This document shows, one piece after another, positions 25,416 through 33,233 of a stretch of 64,000 nt of DNA. The position numbers and the translations under genes were made by a program. Each line of letters begins with the position of its first letter. Position 1 is the first letter of the stretch. The DNA comes from Pseudoxanthomonas wuyuanensis. Lineage in GTDB: Bacteria > Pseudomonadota > Gammaproteobacteria > Xanthomonadales > Xanthomonadaceae. The stretch lies in assembly GCF_900215535.1 (NCBI RefSeq), contig NZ_OCND01000008.1:1-64000 (forward strand), in the 5' to 3' direction. Under the pieces are notes generated by a model, which saw only the letters and a list, made by a program, of their open reading frames with translations, ran no database searches and was not told the origin of the DNA.

Positions 25416-28007
25416 TCAATGCGCTGGCTTGGCAAACACCTGCACCTCGCTGAGCATGGCCGGGTGCTCGGGCGTGACGGCGGGGAAGCGGATGCGCAGG
25501 AAGGCCGCCGTCTTCCCGCCCTCGAACAGCGCGATCTCGTGTTTCTTGCGCCCGCCCTTGGCTTCGGCCACCTGTTGCCAGTCGCTGGCGTCCTTGCTGA
25601 TCTCGACAACGAAATCCGGCCCTCGGTCGTCGGGCATCGTCACCGACAGCCAATGCAGCGCGTACACGTTCTCCAGATGGACAAGCCAGTAGGCTGGGCC
25701 GTCCTTGGCGCTGGCCCGCCACCATGTGCCGTCCTGGCCATCGTTGGCCAAGGGCGCGGCATGGCCGGGCTCGGCGCCGCTGGTCGCGGTGGGCCGGCTG
25801 TTGGTCACGTTGATCGGGTCGCCCGCAAGCGCCTTGCGGGTGATCGGCGGGTAGCTGATGACCGCCTGGTCCGGAGCCAGCGGCGAGACGCCTGGCACGA
25901 AGGGATCCGGCCCCGTCGTCGTGATCGTGATGCGCGCCGGCTTCAGGCCCGGCGAGGTGGCTTCGATCACGCTTTCGCCGGCAAAGTAGGATCGGAACGT
26001 GATCGCGGCCTGGCCGTCGCGGATGGCGACCATGGACGTGTTGCTGAAGCGGATCCTGCGGCCGGTGGGAAATTTGCCCGGACCGCTGACGATGGTCAGG
26101 GTCACGTCGGGCGAGTTGCTCAGCGCCCTGCCCGCCTCGTCCTGCACGGTCACCACCAGATGCGCATCGTCCAGTCCCTGGGTGCCGCGGATCCGCGTCT
26201 GGCTGGCGGCCAGGTGCAACTGCGCCGGCTTGCCTTCCACCGGCCAGGTCGGCGGCGCAATGCCGCGGTAGTGCTCGCGGTACCAGTGGTACTGGCGCTT
26301 GGGCAGGCGGAAGTAGTCGATGAAGCCCATCGAACCGAACTCGACCGAGGCAATGGAGCCATGGTCGAAAGCGCACCACAGCGCCTCGCCCGAGCGCCAG
26401 GGGTAGCGCCACGAATAGGGTTTGCCGCTGGCCTTCTGATCCGGAGTTTCGGGCATGAGACCGAAGCCGGGCTCGTAGGCGCCGGGGCGGTCGACCATGG
26501 TCGAGCCGTACTCCGACACCATCGATGGAATGCCGGGGTCCAGGAACAACGTGGCGCCGTCGCCGTTGTAGCCGGCCACATCGCCCAGCTTGTCTATTTC
26601 GCCACGCTGCGCGCCGCCGATGGCCACCGGCCGCGTCGGGTCGAGCTGGCGCATGAAGTCCGCCTGCCGCTTGAGGAAATCGCGCATCGGCGCCATCGCC
26701 TCGCCCACGGTGAAGAACGGCTCGTTGCTGGCGCTCCAGATGACGATGGATGGATGGTTGCGGTGGATGCGGATCATCTCCGCCGTCTGCTGCAGCACGC
26801 TGGCCTCGAACTCGGGCCGGTCGGCCGGGTCGGGCGGGTAGGCACTGGACAGCCAGCTGCCGTCGGCGCCGAAGCCGCCAATGCCCCAGAACGGCGCTTC
26901 CGACCAGAACAGCAGGCCGATCTCGTCGGTGGCCTTGGAGAACGCAGGCGAGTGCGGGTAGTGCGAGCCGCGGATGAAGTTGAAGCCGGCGTCCTTGATC
27001 ATCTGCACGTCGCGCCGCGCCGCGCCGTCGGTCACGCCGTCGCCCCAGCCGGCATGGTCCTGGTGCACGTTGGCGCCGATCATGTACAGGTGCCTGCCGT
27101 TTAGGAAGAAGCCCCGGTCGGCGGTGAATTCGATGGTGCGGATACCGAACGGCGTCCGGTAGCGATCGACCGGCTTGCCGTCCACGTGCAGGCGGCTCAC
27201 CAGCGTGTAGAGGTAGGGCCGGTCGGGCGACCACAGCCGCGGCCTGGCGATTTCGGGAAGCGTTTGCTCGTAGATCACGGTGCCAGCGGCCGGCACTACG
27301 CGCTCGCTGCGCTGCACCGCGACCCGCTTGCCGTCGGCGTCGAGCACTTCGGAAACCAGTTCCACCGTCACCGGCGCACCGGCGCGGTCGTTCCTCACCT
27401 CGGTCTGCACGCGCACCGTGGCGCGTTCGTCGGACACCTGCGGCGTGGTCACGAAGGTGCCGTACCAGGCCACATGTACGGGATCGGTGACGACCAGGCG
27501 CACATTGCGGTAGATGCCGCCGGAGAACACATGCTCGCCGGCGCGCGGCGCCACACGGGCGTTCCACTCGTTGTTGACGTGCACGGCCAGCAGGTTGTCG
27601 CCTGCCTTCACGTAGGGAGTGATGTCGACGCTGAAGCCGGTGTAGCCGCCGACGTGGCGGCCCGCCTTCTGTCCGTTGACCCAGACCGCGGCGTCCTGGA
27701 ACACGCCGTCGAACTCCAGCGTGATGCGCTTGCCGATGGCGCTGGCCGGCACTTCCAATTGCTTGCGATACCAGCCATGACCGACATAGAAACCGGTGCC
27801 CAGGAAGTACGGCTCCGAGAACGAATGCGGCAGGTCCGCGCGGCGCCAGGCCGCCGTGTCGTGGTCCACCGCCTGCGCGCCCGCCGGGTTGCCGAGCGTG
27901 AAGCTCCAGTCGCGGTTGATCACCTCGCTGCTGCGCGGATCCGCGCAGGCAAGGTTGGCGAGAAGGCTGATGCACACAGCCATCGCAAGCTGCAGAAAGT
28001 TCTTCAT
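25416..28007 (-). CDS. GH2 beta-galactosidase with C-terminal discoidin-like domain
   Basis: An 863-residue secreted GH2 enzyme. Signal peptide 1-22 (FLQLAMAVCISLLANLACA); jelly roll about 25-180 (WRRADLPHSF, HGWYRKQLEV, VWVNGQKAGRHVGGYTGFSVD); Ig-like domain; TIM barrel with GSHYPHSPAF, acid/base Glu in IWSASNEPFF and nucleophile Glu in PSMVSEYGSTM; invasin/Ig-like domain; and a C-terminal F5/8 type C (CBM32-like) module from about 720 (WWRASAKDGPAYWLVHLENVYALHWLSV). The start at 28007 is favoured by an AGG nine bases upstream; an ATG at 28025 overlaps the preceding ORF stop. Beta-galactosidase is the likeliest activity given the galactosidase neighbours; beta-glucuronidase is possible. Confidence 0.85.
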   Translation of the reverse strand: MKNFLQLAMAVCISLLANLACADPRSSEVINRDWSFTLGNPAGAQAVDHDTAAWRRADLPHSFSEPYFLGTGFYVGHGWYRKQLEVPASAIGKRITLEFDGVFQDAAVWVNGQKAGRHVGGYTGFSVDITPYVKAGDNLLAVHVNNEWNARVAPRAGEHVFSGGIYRNVRLVVTDPVHVAWYGTFVTTPQVSDERATVRVQTEVRNDRAGAPVTVELVSEVLDADGKRVAVQRSERVVPAAGTVIYEQTLPEIARPRLWSPDRPYLYTLVSRLHVDGKPVDRYRTPFGIRTIEFTADRGFFLNGRHLYMIGANVHQDHAGWGDGVTDGAARRDVQMIKDAGFNFIRGSHYPHSPAFSKATDEIGLLFWSEAPFWGIGGFGADGSWLSSAYPPDPADRPEFEASVLQQTAEMIRIHRNHPSIVIWSASNEPFFTVGEAMAPMRDFLKRQADFMRQLDPTRPVAIGGAQRGEIDKLGDVAGYNGDGATLFLDPGIPSMVSEYGSTMVDRPGAYEPGFGLMPETPDQKASGKPYSWRYPWRSGEALWCAFDHGSIASVEFGSMGFIDYFRLPKRQYHWYREHYRGIAPPTWPVEGKPAQLHLAASQTRIRGTQGLDDAHLVVTVQDEAGRALSNSPDVTLTIVSGPGKFPTGRRIRFSNTSMVAIRDGQAAITFRSYFAGESVIEATSPGLKPARITITTTGPDPFVPGVSPLAPDQAVISYPPITRKALAGDPINVTNSRPTATSGAEPGHAAPLANDGQDGTWWRASAKDGPAYWLVHLENVYALHWLSVTMPDDRGPDFVVEISKDASDWQQVAEAKGGRKKHEIALFEGGKTAAFLRIRFPAVTPEHPAMLSEVQVFAKPAH

Positions 28008-28024
28008 GCCGTTGGCCTGCCGCA

Positions 28025-28483
28025 TCAGAGCACCGCCGCGATCCGCGCCATGATCGCGTCGTGCGCGGCGACCGTGATGCCGCCGGGAAAACGCTCGTGG
28101 CCGGCAATGATGTTGCCATCGGCATCACGGCTCTTCTGCCAGCGGTCGCCGATGACGATGTACCGATAGCCGGCGTCGTTCATGCCGGAAGCGGCCATCG
28201 CATCGGCTTGCCGGCGCGCCGGCGTCTCGTCGATATCGCAGGCGTACTTATTCCACGAGTTCCAGCCGAAGTCAGGTGCCGCGGGATCGTCGTCGGCCTT
28301 GGCGAGGAAGAAGGCCCGGGTGCCGTGGCCGAGATCCTGCGCTGGATCCGAAGCATGGCCAAGGGCGAAGCGCCAGCCATCGTCGACGCGCGTACGCTGG
28401 CGCTGACTGTCCGCCGCCGCGGGGGCGCCGGCGATGAGGGTCGCGATCGCGAGCGCGGCGCTCAGCAGGAAGTGCTTGCTCAT
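28025..28483 (-). pseudogene. Composite remnant: GH2 N-terminus joined to GH27 fragments
   Basis: An open 152-codon frame, but its content is a patchwork. Residues 1-25 are a signal peptide, 26-70 read like a GH2 jelly-roll start (TRVDDGWRFALGHASDPA, then DPAAPDF), and from GWNSWNKYACDIDE it switches to GH27 sequence nearly identical to residues 45-108 of the GH27 gene at 30598-31806. After FPGGI it jumps to the extreme GH27 C-terminus (TVAAHDAIMARIAAVL versus TVASHGVIMVRITPVL). Both catalytic Asp residues and most of the barrel are gone, and the conserved IIDDCW is IVIGDRW. This points to at least two deletion or recombination joints involving a GH2 gene and a duplicated GH27 gene. The frame is intact, so a small secreted product could still be made. 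Confidence 0.75.
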
Positions 28484-28523
28484 GGGAAGGCAGGAGATTG
28501 CAGGTGTTGAAGGCATCGGTGGG

Positions 28524-30584
28524 TCACTTTTCCAGCAGCTCCACGCCCAGCGCCTCCAGGCGCAGTTCGCCTTCCCAGCGCTGGCCACCGAGCACGCCCT
28601 TCATCGTGCCGTCGATCGGCACGTCCACCGGCGACCAGTTGGTGTTGACGTAGAGCGTGCGGCCCTCGACCGTGCGCGCGTACACGCCATCGGGCGTCTG
28701 CGGCCCCGGCTCGATGCCGACGCTGGCGTACAGCTGGCCCAGCAGCGGCCGCATGATCTGCGCTTGCGCCGTCGTGGCGACGTAGATCGCCCTGCCCTTG
28801 CCGAAGTTGTTGACCGTGATGGCCGGTGGGTTGCCGTCGAAGTTGCTGAAGCGCGCCAGCACCTGGGCGGTGGAGAGCTCCAGGACCTCGAAGTGGTCGA
28901 CCGTGCTTTCGATCTCCTCGTCGCCCAGCTTGAACGTGCCGTTCCGGTCGTAGAACTCGTTGGTGCGCAGGCCGAAGACGTCGGTCAGGCCACCGGGCTT
29001 GGGTGTGGCGTACCACTGGTTGTTCTCGTCCACCTTGGCCGACTGCGCCGTCATGATCACCGTGCCGCCTTCGGCGACGAACTTGCGCACCGCCTCGGTC
29101 GAGGCCTTGTCCAGCAGGTACATGCCGGGCAGGATGATCAGCCGGTAGCGGCTCAGGTCTTCGTACGAGAGCTTGATGACGGCGACGTCGACGTTGTCCT
29201 TGAGCAGCGGCTCGAAGGCGCCATGGGCCTGCTTCAGATAGGGCGCCTTGATGTACTGGCGCACGGTGTTGGTGGGGCCGTTCGGGCTGGTGGCGTGCAC
29301 GTTCTCGAACGAGTAGGCGATGGCCACCTTCGGCTCCACCTTGCGCGGGAAACCCAGCTTCTCCAGCTTGGCGTAGTCCCCGGCGATGCGTGCCCACTCG
29401 GCCAGCCGCCAGGATGGCCGGTCATCGTGGTCGATCAGGCCCCACAGCGCCTGCTCCTCGCCGCCGAGGTGGCTGTTGAAGGTCCAGGCAAGCGCCGCCT
29501 GGCCACCCATCAGCAGCACGAAGTGCGCCCACATGCGCGACCAGCCCTTGCTGCCGTACGAGCCCGCGCCACCGGCGGTGAACTCGTTGAACCAGGTGGG
29601 CGTCGCCATGCCGCCCTTGATGAGCGAGGCCTGCCAGCCACCGCTGACGGCGTCGCCGGCGTAGTAGCCCATGGCGCCGAACGTGGTGTGCTGGCGGTAG
29701 CTGCCCAGGAAGTCGAAGCCCTTGCGCGACGACCAGTCCCAGTAGTTCGACAGTACCGGTTTGTCAGGCGTGTTCTTGCGGCGCACCGCCTCCCGGTCGC
29801 TCAAAACGGCGAGGGTCATGTCGGACCAGAAGCGTCGCAGGTCCAGGTAGCGCTCGGCCGGGCCGGGGCCGTCGGCAAGGGGCAGGCGCACCTCGTCCCA
29901 CTGGCCGATGCGGCGCGACCAGCGCTGCGTGGCCCAGGCCTTGTTCAGCGCATCGATGCTGCCGTAGCGCTGCTTCAGCCATTCGATGAAGCGCTCGCGG
30001 TCGGCCTCGGAATACGACATGAAGCCGTTGCCGATCTCGTTGTCGTAGCCCACGGCCAGCAGCGCCGGGTGCCTGGCGTAGCGCTTGGTGAGCGTGTCGG
30101 CCATGCGCGTGGCCAGGCGCCGGTAGTCCGGGTCGGCGGTGTTGTCCATGTAGCGCTCGGCCGGCGCCAGGCGCGTGCCGGCCTGGTTGACGATGTCCAC
30201 GCCCGGGTACTTGTGGTGCAGCCACATCGGCGCCGGCTGGCCGGGGATGTCGAGGATGACCTGGATACCGGCGGCATGCACTTCGTCCATCACGGCGTCG
30301 AAATGCCTGAAGTCGAACTTGCCTTCCTCAGGCTCGAAGTAGTCCCACGCCAGGTCGCCCACGCGCACGACCTTGAAGCCGGACTGCTTCATCAGCGCGA
30401 CGTCGTATTTGACCTGCGCCAGCGTGCGGTCCACCGGCTGGTAGTTCACGCCGGCGAACAGCTGGCCAGCGCCGGGCCAGTCGGTGCGGCCTTGCGGGCT
30501 TTGGGCGTCCTGGGCTATGGCGTCATAGGTCAGCGTGGCTGCGGCAAGGGCGCAGGCGGCGACGATGTTCCTGAGCTGGTTCAT
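28524..30584 (-). CDS. GH42 beta-galactosidase, secreted
   Basis: A 686-residue GH42 enzyme with an N-terminal signal peptide (about 1-24). Domains in order: TIM barrel (about 35-400) with acid/base Glu183 in GYDNEIGNG and nucleophile Glu334 in TWFNEFTAGG; a glutaminase-like trimerisation domain (about 420-620, LSRYRLIILPGMYLLDKAS, GGTVIMTAQSAKVD); and a small C-terminal beta domain. GH42 enzymes release terminal beta-galactose from oligosaccharides; the export signal is uncommon in the family, whose best known members are cytoplasmic, and suits periplasmic trimming. Thirteen bases separate it from GH27, and the composite remnant follows it. Confidence 0.9.
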   Translation of the reverse strand: MNQLRNIVAACALAAATLTYDAIAQDAQSPQGRTDWPGAGQLFAGVNYQPVDRTLAQVKYDVALMKQSGFKVVRVGDLAWDYFEPEEGKFDFRHFDAVMDEVHAAGIQVILDIPGQPAPMWLHHKYPGVDIVNQAGTRLAPAERYMDNTADPDYRRLATRMADTLTKRYARHPALLAVGYDNEIGNGFMSYSEADRERFIEWLKQRYGSIDALNKAWATQRWSRRIGQWDEVRLPLADGPGPAERYLDLRRFWSDMTLAVLSDREAVRRKNTPDKPVLSNYWDWSSRKGFDFLGSYRQHTTFGAMGYYAGDAVSGGWQASLIKGGMATPTWFNEFTAGGAGSYGSKGWSRMWAHFVLLMGGQAALAWTFNSHLGGEEQALWGLIDHDDRPSWRLAEWARIAGDYAKLEKLGFPRKVEPKVAIAYSFENVHATSPNGPTNTVRQYIKAPYLKQAHGAFEPLLKDNVDVAVIKLSYEDLSRYRLIILPGMYLLDKASTEAVRKFVAEGGTVIMTAQSAKVDENNQWYATPKPGGLTDVFGLRTNEFYDRNGTFKLGDEEIESTVDHFEVLELSTAQVLARFSNFDGNPPAITVNNFGKGRAIYVATTAQAQIMRPLLGQLYASVGIEPGPQTPDGVYARTVEGRTLYVNTNWSPVDVPIDGTMKGVLGGQRWEGELRLEALGVELLEK

Positions 30585-30597
30585 GGTGTATGCCTCG

Positions 30598-31806
30598 TCA
30601 GAGCACCGGCGTGATCCGCACCATGATCACGCCATGCGAGGCGACCGTGCCGCCGTAGCTGCCGCGCACGCCTTTCGAAACCTGCTTGTTCCACAGGTCC
30701 TTCACGTCAGCCGTCAGGCCGGCGGGCAGGTTGAGCTGGTCCCAGCTCACCTTCATTTCCGCCGGTGCGTCGCCGCGGTTGAACAACACCACCGCATGCT
30801 CGCCGCCCTTCAGCGGGCGCGCCCATATCTCCAGCTCGCCTTGCTTCCAGATGCGCCGCGCCTGCTGGCCCAACGGGTCCTGGTCGACGGCAATGACGTC
30901 GGCATTGGTGAGAATGCGGCGGGTGTCCGCGTCCATCGCCGACAGGTCGTTGCCGGCGATGAGCGGCGCCGCCAGCATCGCCCACAGCGAGAAATGCGAT
31001 TCGTATTCGGTGGTCGTCATGCCACCGTTGCCGACCTCCAGCATGTCCGGGTCGTTCCAGGCGTTGGGCCCGGAATGGCGCCAGCGCTCGACCTGCAGGT
31101 CGAGGATGTTGGTCATGCCGAGCGAATAGTCCTTCTTGCCCTCCCATGCATCGAAGATGTCGCCGGTAGTGCGCCACAGGTGGCCCACCGGCTGCGCCCA
31201 GCGTTCGGGGTGGTTGTCGCCCCATTCGCATATCGACAGCACGATGTCGCGCCCGGACTCGCGCAGCGCCTTGGCCATGAGGGTGTAGGCGGCCTCGGCG
31301 TTGCGGGTGCCGGTGTAGCACCAGTCGTACTTCAGGTAGTCCACGCCCCACTTGGCGTACTGGCGCGCGTCCTGGAACTCGTGGCCGGCGCTGCCGGGGC
31401 GGCCGCCGCAGGTGAGCGCGCCGGCGTCGGAATAGAGGCCGAACTTCAAGCCTTTGCTGTGCACGTAGTCGGCCAGTGCCTTGATGCCGCTGGGGAAGCG
31501 CTCGGGGTCGGCGACGATGTTGCCGTCGGCATCGCGGCTCTTCTGCCAGCAGTCGTCGATGATGATGTACTGGTAGCCGGCGTCCTTCATGCCCGAAGCG
31601 GCCATCGCATCGGCCTGCCGGCGCACCAGCGCCTCGTCGATATCGCAGGCGTACTTGTTCCACGAATTCCAGCCCATCGGCGGCGTGGCCGCCAGGACCG
31701 GCTTGGGCGCGTCGAGCTTGAGCGTCTCGTGGGCATGGGCAGGCGCAGCGGCGGCCACGCCGGACAAGGCGATGACGTGTACAGCGCGTCGGATCAGGGA
31801 ATGCAT
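30598..31806 (-). CDS. GH27 alpha-galactosidase, secreted
   Basis: This 402-residue clan-D enzyme has a signal peptide (about 1-25, ending AHA), MGWNSWNKYACDID at the start of the barrel, IIIDDCWQ, GLYSDAGALTCGGRPGS, the nucleophile Asp161 in YLKYDWCY and the acid/base Asp216 in WRTTGDIFD, and a C-terminal beta-sandwich. It removes terminal alpha-galactose; beta-L-arabinopyranosidase is an alternative activity of close relatives. A fragmentary second copy of the same gene is embedded in the remnant at 28025-28483. It is 13 bases upstream of GH42, so the cluster handles both anomers of galactose. Confidence 0.92.
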   Translation of the reverse strand: MHSLIRRAVHVIALSGVAAAAPAHAHETLKLDAPKPVLAATPPMGWNSWNKYACDIDEALVRRQADAMAASGMKDAGYQYIIIDDCWQKSRDADGNIVADPERFPSGIKALADYVHSKGLKFGLYSDAGALTCGGRPGSAGHEFQDARQYAKWGVDYLKYDWCYTGTRNAEAAYTLMAKALRESGRDIVLSICEWGDNHPERWAQPVGHLWRTTGDIFDAWEGKKDYSLGMTNILDLQVERWRHSGPNAWNDPDMLEVGNGGMTTTEYESHFSLWAMLAAPLIAGNDLSAMDADTRRILTNADVIAVDQDPLGQQARRIWKQGELEIWARPLKGGEHAVVLFNRGDAPAEMKVSWDQLNLPAGLTADVKDLWNKQVSKGVRGSYGGTVASHGVIMVRITPVL

Positions 31807-31858
31807 GACAGGTTCTCTGTAAGGAGTGGCTTGGAGGGAATGCGTGTCGGTTTGGCGT

Positions 31859-33169
31859 TCAGCGCGGCATGTCGTCGAGCGCCGAGTAATAGCCGTTCGT
31901 GAAACTGGCGATGACGTCGTCCTGGTTGTATGGCAGATGCTGGAGCAGCAACAACGCGACCGTGCGTTCCTGCGGGTCGATCTGCACGAAGGTCGTTGCC
32001 GCGCCTTCCCAGCCGAAGGCGCCGGGGGAGCCGAGCGTGAAGCCCTCGCCTGGGTCGGTCAGCACCCGCACGCCGAGACCGAAGCCCTGACCCGGGGCGC
32101 CGGAGGGATGCGGGTCGGCAAGGTGCTTTAGATGGTTGGAGGCCATCAACGCCACCGTCTTGCGGCCGAGGATGCGAACCCCGTCGAGCTGCCCGCCGTT
32201 GAGCAGCATCTGCGCGAAGCGCACATAATCGGCGGCCGTCGAATACAGACCGCCGCCGCCACTCAGGATGCCGTGGTCAGGCCCTGCTTCGATGGCGTTG
32301 GCCCATCCGCTCGGCACCAACCGGTCCTGGTTGTCGCGCTCGTAGACGGTCGCCAGGCGCGCGAGCTTGCCTGCCGGCACCCAGAAGCCGGTGTCGACCA
32401 TGCCGAGGGGGGCGAAGATGCGCTCGCGCAGAAAGGCGTCCAGGCGCTGGCCCGAGGCCTTCTCGACGACCGCGCCCAGGATGTCGGTGCTGATGCCGTA
32501 GCGAAAGCGCGTGCCGGGCTGCTCGCTGAGCGGTACCGCCGCCAGGCGTGCGATGAAGTCGTCCAGATCGGCCGCCTCCCACAGCTTGGCGCGCTGCATC
32601 AGCGCCATCGGCAAGGCATCGGCGGACCAGCTCTCGTCGTAGTAATAGCCCGAGCTGTGCGTGAGCAGGTCGCGGATCGTGATCGAGCGCCGGGCGGGCT
32701 CCAGCCGCGGCGCGTCGGCGGTGCCGCCGACCACCACCTGCCTGTCCTTCAGCCCGGGCAGGTACTTCTCCACCGGATCGTCCAGCTTCAGGCGCCCGTC
32801 CTCGAGCAGGGTGAGGACGGCCACCGAGGTCACGATCTTGGACATCGAGAAGATGCGGACGATGGAGTCCTTCTCGAGCGGCTTCCGGCGGTCGATGTCC
32901 TGCCAGCCGTGCGCGCGCCAGTCGACGATCCTGCCGTCGCGCGCGATCAGCACGATGCAGCCGGAATACCGGCCGGCCGCGACCTCATCTTCGATGCGGC
33001 GGTGAAGCGCGTCCAGCCGCTGCGGCGAAAACCCGGCCGCTTTCGGCGCGACCGCCGGCAATGGCGCTGGCGCGGCGTCGCCGGCATGCACTGGGGTCAG
33101 GCACTGCAGCAGCAGGGCGCCGAGCACGGCCAGCGATGGGAACAGACGGCCAAAGGGGGGCGATGTCAT
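31859..33169 (-). CDS. Secreted serine hydrolase of the beta-lactamase/esterase class
   Basis: A 436-residue protein with a signal peptide (about 1-30) and the class C beta-lactamase/DD-peptidase fold. The SxxK motif is FSMSK (Ser108, Lys111) and the tyrosine motif is YGIS (Tyr224). Other family features are KYLPGLKDRQ, TIRDLLTHSSGYYYDE and GGGGLYSTAADYVRFAQMLLNGG. Such proteins are esterases, D-aminopeptidases or lactamases. Its location inside a glycan-degradation operon, directly after a CE20-like esterase gene, suggests it removes an ester substituent (acetyl or similar) from the polysaccharide; that is inference from context only. Confidence 0.82.
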   Translation of the reverse strand: MTSPPFGRLFPSLAVLGALLLQCLTPVHAGDAAPAPLPAVAPKAAGFSPQRLDALHRRIEDEVAAGRYSGCIVLIARDGRIVDWRAHGWQDIDRRKPLEKDSIVRIFSMSKIVTSVAVLTLLEDGRLKLDDPVEKYLPGLKDRQVVVGGTADAPRLEPARRSITIRDLLTHSSGYYYDESWSADALPMALMQRAKLWEAADLDDFIARLAAVPLSEQPGTRFRYGISTDILGAVVEKASGQRLDAFLRERIFAPLGMVDTGFWVPAGKLARLATVYERDNQDRLVPSGWANAIEAGPDHGILSGGGGLYSTAADYVRFAQMLLNGGQLDGVRILGRKTVALMASNHLKHLADPHPSGAPGQGFGLGVRVLTDPGEGFTLGSPGAFGWEGAATTFVQIDPQERTVALLLLQHLPYNQDDVIASFTNGYYSALDDMPR

Positions 33170-33233
33170 TCAGGCTCCTCGATCCATCAACGAAAGCGGG
33201 TGCGCGGTGGCCGATGTCGCATGAGATCGCGGC

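Noticed and set aside
25339-28128. Second long minus-strand frame over the GH2 gene
   Set aside because: It is an Arg/Gly-rich shadow; the GH2 frame carries all catalytic and signal-peptide features.
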